Below, piece by piece: positions 19,024 through 26,144 of a stretch of DNA of 64,000 bases. Made by a program: the position numbers and the translations under genes. The stretch spans positions 3,906,001 to 3,970,000 of the forward strand of contig NZ_CP041146.1 in NCBI RefSeq assembly GCF_006494775.1. Direction: 5' to 3'. Below the pieces are notes generated by a model. That model saw nothing but the letters and a program-made list of their open reading frames with translations. It made no database searches and was not told the origin of the DNA. This DNA is from Nocardioides humi. Lineage in GTDB: Bacteria > Actinomycetota > Actinomycetes > Propionibacteriales > Nocardioidaceae. Within the stretch, counting starts at the first letter, position 1. Every line of letters begins with the position of its first letter.

Positions 19024-19314
19024 GTGGCTGGACCCGTTCGCACCGAGCCGAGCGCCGCCGGGGTGGGCGGTGCGGCCACGGGCGTCGTCACGTACAGCGA
19101 GCTGGACGATCTGTGGCGTGACCACGACGGCGTGCTCGCCGAGCTGGGCCGCCGCGACGGGGTGACCTCGGTGGCGGAGCTGGGCGGTGGCGCCAACCCC
19201 ATCGTGGCCGACGAGGAGACGTGGGGGTTCCTGCACCGGCATCCGGTGCCGGGCCTGTCGAGCTTCGCCGTCGTCGTGCTGCGCAAGCCCTCCGAGGGCG
19301 GCCGGACGAGATGA
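19024..19314 (+). CDS. Short protein, possible remnant of a SAM methyltransferase
   Basis: A 96-aa protein from GTG 19024. The first part resembles the N-terminus and motif I of class I methyltransferases (YSELDDLWRDHDGVLAELG...VAELGGGANP). The second part (VPGLSSFAVVVLRK) resembles the C-terminal end of such enzymes. The central fold of about 130 residues is missing, so it may be an internally deleted gene, or a short stand-alone protein. The ribosome-binding site is weak. Its stop codon touches the terminator hairpin at 19314. Confidence 0.45.
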   Translation: MAGPVRTEPSAAGVGGAATGVVTYSELDDLWRDHDGVLAELGRRDGVTSVAELGGGANPIVADEETWGFLHRHPVPGLSSFAVVVLRKPSEGGRTR

Positions 19315-19349
19315 CCGCGGCCCGGACCCTGGTGGGTCCGGGCCGCGGT
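19314..19349. terminator. Strong hairpin before tRNA-Pro
   Basis: Positions 19314-19329 and 19334-19349 form a perfect 16-bp GC-rich stem around TGGT. It lies between the short gene at 19024 and the convergent tRNA-Pro and probably ends transcription from both sides. A second small hairpin, ATGCCCTCGGGCAT, lies at 19351-19364. Confidence 0.75.
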
Positions 19350-19371
19350 GATGCCCTCGGGCATCAGGCGG

Positions 19372-19445
19372 TCGGGCTGACAGGATTTGAACCTGCGGCC
19401 TCCTCGTCCCGAACGAGGCGCGCTACCAAGCTGCGCCACAGCCCG
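19372..19445 (-). tRNA. tRNA-Pro (anticodon CGG)
   Basis: The reverse strand folds into a full tRNA: acceptor CGGGCTG/CAGCCCG, D arm GCGCAGCTTGGTAGCGC, anticodon loop TTCGGGA giving CGG, and T arm CAGGTTCAAATCCTG. The discriminator is A and CCA is not encoded. Confidence 0.96.
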
Positions 19446-19529
19446 CCGTGGACCGACTTCGACGAAGGCGGCTCACCAGCACGGGAGCATAGCGGAGCGG
19501 GCGGAGGGACCTGCAATCGGGGAGGGCCG

Positions 19530-20462
19530 TCAGCCCCGCGGCAGCAACGTGAGCAGGGTGGCCTCGGGCCGGCAGGCGATCCGCACCCGGGTGTACGGGT
19601 TGGTGCCGAGGCCGGCGGACACGTGCAGCCAGGCCGAGCCGGGGTCGCCCGGGCGGGAGTCGGCGGGGTGGCGGTGCAGGCCGCGGGCGCGGGCCGGCTC
19701 GAGATCGCAGTTGGTGGCGTACGCGCGGGAGCCGCCCGGCCACGGCAGCCGCACCTGGCCGCCGTGGGTGTGACCGGCGACGACGGCGTCGTACCCGTCG
19801 GTGGCGAACCGGTCCAGCACCCGCAGGTACGGCGCGTGCGCGACCGCCAGCCGGAGGTCCGCCGTGGCGTCCGCGGGCCCGGCGACGGCGGCGAGGTCGT
19901 CGTACCCCAGGTGGGGGTCGTCGACCCCGGCGAAGGACAGCGCGGCCTCGCCCACGCTCAGCCGCTCGCGACGGTTGGTGAGGTCGAGCCAGCCGGCGCC
20001 GGTGAGGCCGGCGGTGAGCTCGCGCCACGGCAGCTGGGGGGCGTGGGTGTGGCGCTTGCCGCGGTCCGGCAGGAGGTAGCCGAGGGGGTTGCGGAAGCCC
20101 GGCTCGAAGTAGTCGTTGGACCCGTGCACGAAGACGCCCGGCCGGTCCAGCAGCCCCCCGAGGCCGTCGAGCACGAACGGCACCGACGCCCGGTGGGCGA
20201 GGTTGTCGCCGGTGTCGACGACGAGGTCCGGCTCCAGCCGAGCGAGGGCGCGCAGCCACTCCTGCTTGCGGGTCTGGCCGGGGGTCATGTGGATGTCGCT
20301 GAGGTGGAGCACCCGCAGCGGCCGCATCCCGGCCGGCAGCACCCGGAGATCGAGCCGGCGCAGGGTGTACTGCCGCGCCTCCCAGAGGGCGTACGACGTG
20401 ACCGCGGCCCCGAGCGCGCCGCCGGCGCCCACGGTCCGCAGCAGCCCCGTCCCGAATCCCAT
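19530..20462 (-). CDS. Membrane-anchored metallophosphoesterase
   Basis: A calcineurin-like phosphoesterase, 310 aa, with one N-terminal hydrophobic segment (TVGAGGALGAAVTSYALW). The metal ligands are visible in LSDIHMT (D-x-H), VVDTGDN (GD), GSNDYF (a GNHD variant in which Ser-Asn replaces Asn-His), VAHAPYL (H) and AGHTHGGQ (GHxH). The start at 20462 has GAGG upstream; an ATG at 20480 is also possible. Its position next to ponA2 matches mycobacterial Rv3683, suggesting an envelope role. The GSND variant means the usual catalytic His may be absent. Confidence 0.88.
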   Translation of the reverse strand: MGFGTGLLRTVGAGGALGAAVTSYALWEARQYTLRRLDLRVLPAGMRPLRVLHLSDIHMTPGQTRKQEWLRALARLEPDLVVDTGDNLAHRASVPFVLDGLGGLLDRPGVFVHGSNDYFEPGFRNPLGYLLPDRGKRHTHAPQLPWRELTAGLTGAGWLDLTNRRERLSVGEAALSFAGVDDPHLGYDDLAAVAGPADATADLRLAVAHAPYLRVLDRFATDGYDAVVAGHTHGGQVRLPWPGGSRAYATNCDLEPARARGLHRHPADSRPGDPGSAWLHVSAGLGTNPYTRVRIACRPEATLLTLLPRG

Positions 20463-20498
20463 TCGGCAAGCCTCACACACACCCGGCAGAATCGAGGC

Positions 20499-20957
20499 AT
20501 GAGCACCCTCAAGGACCGCCTGCGCACCGACCTCACCGCCGCCATCAAGGCCCGCGACGAGGTCCGGTCGTCGACATTGCGGATGATCCTCACCGCGGTG
20601 ACCAACGCCGAGGTGGCCGGCAAGGTCGCCAAGGAGCTCACCGACGACGAGATCCTCACCGTGCTGGCCAGCGAGGCCAAGAAGCGCCGCGAGGCCGCCG
20701 TCGCCTTCGAGGAGGGCAGCCGCCCCGACAGCGCCGCCAAGGAGCGCGCGGAGGCCGCGGTGATCCAGGACTACCTGCCCGCGCAGCTCGGCCCGGAGGA
20801 GATCGCCGCGATCGTCACGGCGGCGGTCGAGCAGGCCGGCGCCGCCGGCGCCGGGCCGAAGGCGATGGGCCAGGTCATGGGCATCGTCCAGCCCCAGGTC
20901 AAGGGCCGGGCCGACGGTGCGGCGGTGGCGGCCGAGGTACGCCGCCAGCTCGGATGA
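20499..20957 (+). CDS. GatB/YqeY domain protein
   Basis: A 152-aa helical protein of the YqeY family, which shares the tRNA-binding helical domain of amidotransferase subunit GatB. The signature parts are MSTLKDRLRTDLTAAIKARD, STLRMILTAVTNAE and YLPAQLGPEEIAAIV, with a C-terminal GPKAMGQVMGIVQPQVKGRADG. The exact role is unknown. It is divergent from the metallophosphoesterase and convergent with ponA2, ending 4 bases from that gene's stop. Confidence 0.93.
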   Translation: MSTLKDRLRTDLTAAIKARDEVRSSTLRMILTAVTNAEVAGKVAKELTDDEILTVLASEAKKRREAAVAFEEGSRPDSAAKERAEAAVIQDYLPAQLGPEEIAAIVTAAVEQAGAAGAGPKAMGQVMGIVQPQVKGRADGAAVAAEVRRQLG

Positions 20958-20961
20958 GCGC

Positions 20962-23286
20962 TCAGCCGCGGCCGCCGCGGCCCTTGTTCTTCTTCTTGCC
21001 CTTCTTGCCCTTCTTCACCTTGGGCGTGCCGTCGGAGACGTACAGCGTGACGGTGTCGCCGGAGGCGAGCCGCGCGCCGGTGCCGGGCGCCGAGTAGGCG
21101 ATCAGGTTGGCGCGGACGGCGGAGTCGACCGTGCCGCCGTTGACGACCTTGAAGCCCAGGCCCTCGAGGATCGCCTTCGCGTCGTCGTAGGACTTGCCGG
21201 ACACCGAGGGCACGGTGACCAGCAGGCCGCGGATGTCGGTGGAGGAGGGCCGGACGAAGGGGGTGTCGTCGAGCCACTGCGCGATCACCTTGAACGCGTC
21301 GCCCCAGATCGGGCCGGCGGTGGTCGAGCCGGAGGTGGAGCGGACGGCGCCGGCGATCGGCTTGCCGTCGAGCGTCTCCGGGTGCCCGGCCGGGCTGACG
21401 CCGGCGACGACCGCCGCGCCCGCGAGGTTGGGCGTGTAGCCGACGAACCACACCGACTTGTTGTCGTTCGTCGTACCGGTCTTGCCGGCGGCGGGCTGGC
21501 CGGGGTACTGCGCCGCAGCGAAGCCGCCCGGGGCGACCACGCCTCGGAGGACGTCGTTGACGGCGTTGGCGACGGGGCTGGCCAGCACCTGGGTGCAGTT
21601 CTTCTCGTACTTCTTCAGCACATTGCCCTGGGCGTCGGCGATCTCGGTGACCGGCCGGGCGTCGCAGTGCAGGCCCTCGGCGGCGAAGGTGGCGTAGGCC
21701 TCGGCCATCTCCAGCGGGCTCACGTCGGCGACGCCGAGGGTGAACGACGGCACGATATTGGCCTTCGTGAGCTCGGTGATGCCCATCTGGCGGGCGAGCT
21801 GCCAGGGCTCGCAGATGCCGGTCTCCTTCTCGAGGTTGACGAAGAAGGTGTTGACCGACTTCTGGGTGCCCTCGTAGAGGTTGGGGGCGGCCGAGGCGCT
21901 GGTGGAGTTCTTCGGGCTCCAGGTCTCGCTGCTCTGGTACGGGCCGTCGCAGGTCTCGAAGTCGCGCAGGCTGACGGTCAGCGTCGGCGGCGCCGGGAAC
22001 CGCTGGGTGAGCGGGATGTCCTGGTTGATCGCCGAGGAGAGCACGAACGCCTTGAACGTCGAGCCGGGCTGGAAGCCGGCCGCGTCGCCGTACCTGGTGG
22101 GCACCGTGTAGTTGAGGAAGGTCTCGCCCTTCTTCTTGCCCATCGGGCGGGACTGCGCGAGGCCCTTGACGTTGCCGGTGCCGGGCTCGATCAGCGCGAG
22201 ACCGCCGATGGCCTGGTCGTCCTTGTAGACGTGGGAGGCGACCGAGTCGTTCGCCGCCTTCTGGTAGCCCAGGTCGACGGTGGTCTTGATGGTCAGGCCG
22301 CCGTTGAAGATCAGCCGCCGGCGCTCCTCCTGGTCGGCGCCCAGGGCCGGGTCGGTCATCAGCCAGCGCACGACGTAGTCGCAGAAGAACTGCGCCTCGG
22401 AGTTGATGCAGCCGTTGGGCTGGTCCTGGACCTTCAGCCCGAGCTTGCGGGCCTTGACCTTGGCGGACTTCTCCTCGGGGATCACGCTCAGCTGCGCCAT
22501 CCGGTCGAGCACGATATTGCGGCGGACCGTGGCCTGCGCGGCGTTCTTGGTCGGGTCGTAGGCCCCGGGGCTCTGCACCAGCCCGGCGAGCAGCGCCGAC
22601 TGCCGCAGGTTGAGGTCCTTCGCGTTGACGTTGAAGAAGTGCTGCGCGGCGGCCTGCACGCCGTACGCCCCGTCGCCGAAGTAGACGGTGTTGAGATAGC
22701 GCTCGAGGATCCAGTCCTTGCTGTGCCGCTTCTCCAGCGCGATGGCGTAGCGGAGCTCGCGCAGCTTGCGGCCGTAGCTGTCCTCCTTGGCGGCGGCGAT
22801 GGCGTCCTTGTCGCCGTTGGCCTGGGTGATGAGGGTCTGCTTCACGAGCTGCTGGGTGATCGACGAGCCGCCCTGGACCACCCCGCCGGCGGCCTGATTG
22901 GTGAACAGGGCGCGCATCGTGCCCTTCAGGTCGAGCGCGCCGTGCTGGTAGTAGCGGTAGTCCTCGATGGCGACGATCGCCTCGACCATCGTGCGGGAGA
23001 TCTGGCGGAGCGGGACGTTGACCCGGTTCTGGTCGTAGAGCGTCGCGATCGTCCTGCCCTCGGCGTCCTGCACCTCGGTGCGCTGCGGCAGCTGCTCGGT
23101 CTCGAGCTCCTGGGGCAGGTCGTCGACGGACTCCGAGACATTGCGCGCCGTGAAGCCGAGGACGCCGGCGAACGGGATCGCCAGGCCGGAGACGACCACG
23201 CCGAGCACGGTCGCGACGAGCAGCATCACGCCGAGGTGGGAGACGACCTTCCCCGGGGGGAGTCGGTCGAACCGGGTGCGGGACAT
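20962..23286 (-). CDS. ponA2: Bifunctional penicillin-binding protein (PonA2-type)
   Basis: Class A PBP that polymerises and cross-links peptidoglycan. The 774-aa protein has an N-terminal membrane anchor (about residues 16-45) and a glycosyltransferase 51 domain (AIEDYRYYQHGALD, GGSSITQQLVKQ, RKLRELRYAIALE). The transpeptidase domain has Ser409 in PGSTFK, SVN and Lys602 in GKTGTTND. One PASTA domain follows (VPSVSGKSYDDAKAILEGLGF...), then a Lys/Gly tail. The neighbours match the ponA2-whiB4 region of mycobacteria, where PonA2 supports survival under stress. Confidence 0.95.
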   Translation of the reverse strand: MSRTRFDRLPPGKVVSHLGVMLLVATVLGVVVSGLAIPFAGVLGFTARNVSESVDDLPQELETEQLPQRTEVQDAEGRTIATLYDQNRVNVPLRQISRTMVEAIVAIEDYRYYQHGALDLKGTMRALFTNQAAGGVVQGGSSITQQLVKQTLITQANGDKDAIAAAKEDSYGRKLRELRYAIALEKRHSKDWILERYLNTVYFGDGAYGVQAAAQHFFNVNAKDLNLRQSALLAGLVQSPGAYDPTKNAAQATVRRNIVLDRMAQLSVIPEEKSAKVKARKLGLKVQDQPNGCINSEAQFFCDYVVRWLMTDPALGADQEERRRLIFNGGLTIKTTVDLGYQKAANDSVASHVYKDDQAIGGLALIEPGTGNVKGLAQSRPMGKKKGETFLNYTVPTRYGDAAGFQPGSTFKAFVLSSAINQDIPLTQRFPAPPTLTVSLRDFETCDGPYQSSETWSPKNSTSASAAPNLYEGTQKSVNTFFVNLEKETGICEPWQLARQMGITELTKANIVPSFTLGVADVSPLEMAEAYATFAAEGLHCDARPVTEIADAQGNVLKKYEKNCTQVLASPVANAVNDVLRGVVAPGGFAAAQYPGQPAAGKTGTTNDNKSVWFVGYTPNLAGAAVVAGVSPAGHPETLDGKPIAGAVRSTSGSTTAGPIWGDAFKVIAQWLDDTPFVRPSSTDIRGLLVTVPSVSGKSYDDAKAILEGLGFKVVNGGTVDSAVRANLIAYSAPGTGARLASGDTVTLYVSDGTPKVKKGKKGKKKNKGRGGRG

Positions 23287-23335
23287 GCGGTCAGGGTACG
23301 TGAGGGGTAGGCAGCTGCGAGAGTCGACGGACAGG

Positions 23336-23406
23336 GCCGGTCGGCAGCGCGGCGGGAGGCGGCCTCCGGCAGCTTGCTGTCTTTCGCGTCGCCGGAGTCG
23401 CGCTCG
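23336..23406 (-). repeat. Dispersed repeat N2, copy 2
   Basis: On the reverse strand this matches 2411-2478, sharing CTCCGGCG, CAGCAAGCTGCCG, CGCCTCCCGCC and CGCTGCCG at the same spacing. It lies in the 275-bp ponA2-whiB4 gap, in opposite orientation to copy 1. Confidence 0.5.
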
Positions 23407-23422
23407 GCCAGATCCAATCTGC

Positions 23423-23440
23423 CTAGTCCGATGTGACTAG
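23423..23440. promoter_or_regulatory. Inverted repeat upstream of whiB4/wblA
   Basis: CTAGTC-CGATGT-GACTAG is a perfect 6-6-6 inverted repeat in the ponA2-whiB4 gap, 121 bases before the whiB start. A second smaller hairpin, TCGGTC-GGGGA-GACCGA, lies at 23495-23511. These are candidate regulator sites for the divergent pair. Confidence 0.35.
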
Positions 23441-23561
23441 ACAGGTTGGGCCCAATGAGCGGTGTCGGTATCGGAGATCCTCCTTTACTTTGGTTCGGTC
23501 GGGGAGACCGAGCGCTGTGGGGGCGTTGGCTCCTCGGATGTGGGAAGCATCAGGGGACAAC

Positions 23562-23840
23562 ATGTGGGTTGAGGATTGGGCGCCTCGCGCCGCCTGCCGG
23601 GACCAGCAGCCGGACCAGCTCTTCGTCCGCGGCGCCGAGCAGAACAAGGCCAAGCAGGTGTGCGCCAGCTGTGCGGTGCGCACCGAGTGCCTCGCCGAGG
23701 CACTCGACAACCAGATCGAGTGGGGTGTCTGGGGCGGCATGACCGAGCGGGAGCGTCGCGCGCTCCTGCGACGGCGCCCGAACGCGTCGTGGCGCACGGT
23801 CCTCGAGGCCGCGCGCAACGGTCAGGACGCCACGGTCTGA
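23562..23840 (+). CDS. whiB4: WhiB-family iron-sulfur regulator (WhiB4/WblA type)
   Basis: A 92-aa WhiB-like protein with the four cluster-binding cysteines (AACRDQ; CASC; TEC) and the conserved turn GVWGGMTERERRALLRR followed by a basic tail. These proteins bind a 4Fe-4S cluster sensitive to O2 or NO and act with sigma factors. ATG 23562 is chosen because the family usually starts a few residues before WAPRAAC; the frame is open upstream. The neighbours (ponA2 divergent, ArsA-like ATPases convergent) match whiB4 of Mycobacterium and wblA of Streptomyces, so orthology is likely. Confidence 0.92.
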   Translation: MWVEDWAPRAACRDQQPDQLFVRGAEQNKAKQVCASCAVRTECLAEALDNQIEWGVWGGMTERERRALLRRRPNASWRTVLEAARNGQDATV

Positions 23841-23866
23841 CATAGGGACCGCCTGGATCGACCGGT

Positions 23867-25108
23867 TCAGGCGGGCTGCTCGGCGAGCAGCGCGCCCACG
23901 GTGCGCAGCCCGCCGAGGTCGTGCACGTCACCGGCGAGCGCCGGTACGACGGCCGTCGCCACCTGCGGGTGCGCGGTCGCGAACCGGTCCCGCAGCGTGC
24001 GCTCGCGCTGTACCATGCGCACCCGGTCGGCGTGCAGCCGGAGCAGCCCGGCGGTCAGCGCCGCCGTCGACGACCCGTCGGTACGACGCAGCCGCTCGGC
24101 CGCCGCCATCGCCTCGTCCGCGGACAGGTCGCCGCCGGGGTCGGGGCTGGCCCGGTTGACGACCAGCCCGGCCAGCGGCATGTCGTCCTCGCTGAGCCGC
24201 TCGACGAAGTACTCCGCCTCCCGCAGCGCGTCCGCCTCGGGCGCCGCGACCACCAGGAACGCCGTACCGTCGGCCTTGAGCAGCGAGTAGGTCTGCTGCG
24301 CGCGCTGCCGGAACCCGCCGAAGACGGTGTCGAGCGCGGTCACGAAGGTCTGCAGGTCCTTGAGGAACTGGGCGCCGAGGATCTTGGTCAGCGCGTTCGT
24401 GATCAGGCTGAAGCCGGCCGTCATCAGCCGGGCCGGGCCCTTCGCCGGCGCCAGCAGCAGCCGCACGAAGCGGCCGTCGAGGAAGCTGGAGAGCCGCTCG
24501 GGGGCGTCGAGGAAGTCCAGCGCCGAGCGCGACGGCGGGGTGTCGACCACGATCAGGTCGTAGGTCCCCGCCTCCTGCGCATCATTGCCACGAGGCCGGC
24601 CAGCTCCGGAGGAAACGACATTCTCCCGGTACAGCTGGCCCAGCTTCTCCATCGCCATGTACTCCTGCGTGCCCGCGAACGAGCTCGACAGCGCGATGTA
24701 GAACGGGTTGGCCAGGATCTGCCGCGCCTTCTCCGGGCTGGCCTGGGAGAGCACCACCTCGTCGAAGGTGCGCTTCATGTCGAGCATCATCGCGTCGAGG
24801 CTCCCGTCCCCCTCGACGCCGACGACCGGCCGCGGGGTGTTGTCGAGCTCCTCGATCCCCATCGACTGCGCCAGCCGGCGGGCCGGGTCGATGGTCAGTA
24901 CGACGACCTTCCGCCCCCGCTCGGCCGCCCGGAGCGCCAGCGCGGCACTGGTCGTCGTCTTGCCGACGCCGCCCGAGCCGCAGCACACGATGATCCCGGT
25001 GGCCGGGTCGTCGAGCAGGGCGTCGACGTCGAGGGTGCCGGCCCGGCGGCCGGCCGCGGTCGCGGGGCCGACGCGGGACGGGCGATGGGCGCTGCTGCGT
25101 GCCGCCAT
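23867..25108 (-). CDS. ArsA/Get3-like ATPase, second of pair
   Basis: A 413-aa anion-transporter-type (ArsA/Get3) ATPase. It has a P-loop CGSGGVGKTTTSAA (about residues 42-55), switch I TIDPARRLAQSMGI, and switch II IVVDTPPSRSALDFLDAP. The C-terminal half contains helical segments like Get3. It follows the first ATPase by 2 bases, so they are one operon. In mycobacteria the equivalent pair (Rv3679-Rv3680) works together and is linked to envelope and metabolite tolerance. A role with the adjacent PonA2 and WhiB4 is inference. Confidence 0.92.
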   Translation of the reverse strand: MAARSSAHRPSRVGPATAAGRRAGTLDVDALLDDPATGIIVCCGSGGVGKTTTSAALALRAAERGRKVVVLTIDPARRLAQSMGIEELDNTPRPVVGVEGDGSLDAMMLDMKRTFDEVVLSQASPEKARQILANPFYIALSSSFAGTQEYMAMEKLGQLYRENVVSSGAGRPRGNDAQEAGTYDLIVVDTPPSRSALDFLDAPERLSSFLDGRFVRLLLAPAKGPARLMTAGFSLITNALTKILGAQFLKDLQTFVTALDTVFGGFRQRAQQTYSLLKADGTAFLVVAAPEADALREAEYFVERLSEDDMPLAGLVVNRASPDPGGDLSADEAMAAAERLRRTDGSSTAALTAGLLRLHADRVRMVQRERTLRDRFATAHPQVATAVVPALAGDVHDLGGLRTVGALLAEQPA

Positions 25109-25110
25109 GT

Positions 25111-26108
25111 CTAGGCCATCCCCTGCTCTCGGAGGAGTCCGGCGAGCTCGTACAGCCCGCCGAGGTCGATGCCGCCGGCCATCCGCGGCAGCTCGTACGA
25201 CGGCACGTCCATCCGCGCCACCAGGTCGCGCTGCCCGTCCTCGAGCGCCCGACGCTCGGCATGGTCCGCGGCCTCGGCGAGCAGCCCGTCGACCAGACCG
25301 GGCGTGTCCCTGATCCCGCCGTCGGCCAGATCCCGCTCGATGGCCGAGCGGTCCAGGGTGCCGGCGCGGGCCGCGGCGAGGTCGGCGGCGGACAGGTCCT
25401 GGGGCCGCACCTGGTTGACGACGACGCCGCCGACCGGGAGCCCGGCCGCGCGCAGGTCGGCGATGCCGTCGGCGGTCTCCTGGACGGGCATCTCCTCCAG
25501 CACGGTGACCAGGTGGACCGCCGTACGCGGGGACCGGAACAGGGTCATCATCGTGTCGGACTGCGACTTGATCGGCCCGACCTTCGCCAGCCCGGCGAGC
25601 TCGTTGCTGACGTTGAGGAACGGGGTGATCCGGCCGGTCGGCGGCGCGTCGAGCACCACCGCGTCGTACTCGATGGCGGACTTGTTGCGACTGTTGCGCT
25701 GCACCGCCTCGTAGACCTTGCCGGTCAGCAGCACGTCGCGTACGCCGGGTGCGATCGTGGTCGCGAACTCGATCACCCCGAAGCGGTCGAGTGCCTTGCC
25801 GGCGCGGCCGAGCCGGTAGTACATCGCGAGGTACTCCAGCAGCGCCGACTCCGCGTCGATGTGCAGCGCGTGCACGACCCCGCGGCCGCCGTCGGCGTCG
25901 GGGAGACCGGTCGTCAGCCGCCGCTCCTGGTACGGCAGCGGGTCGACGTCGAACATCCGTGCGATGCCCTGGCGACCCTCGACCTCGCAGAGCAGCACGT
26001 TCCGGCCGCGGCTGGCGAGAGCGAGGGCCAGGGCCGACGCGACCGTGGACTTCCCCGTGCCCCCTTCCCGGTGACCACGTGGAGACGCACCTTCGGCCAA
26101 TCGCTCAC
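25111..26108 (-). CDS. ArsA/Get3-like ATPase, first of pair, frame broken in the P-loop
   Basis: Partner of the preceding ATPase. From GTG 26108 the reading is SDWPKVRLHVVTGKG, then the frame is lost. The downstream frame resumes as GTGKSTVASALALALASRGRN and runs to 25111, with switch II VVLDAPPTGRITPFL. One missing base at the C-run 26060-26064 (G-run on the coding strand) explains this; adding one G restores GKGGTGKST and an exact 332-aa frame. As given, the gene would make no functional ATPase. A sequence error is the simplest explanation. Confidence 0.88.
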
Positions 26109-26144
26109 CCGACGGAGCCTAGTGGTGCCTCCCCACCCGAGGGG

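Noticed and set aside
20917..23310. 797-codon forward open frame
   Set aside because: It is antisense to ponA2, whose motifs are all intact.
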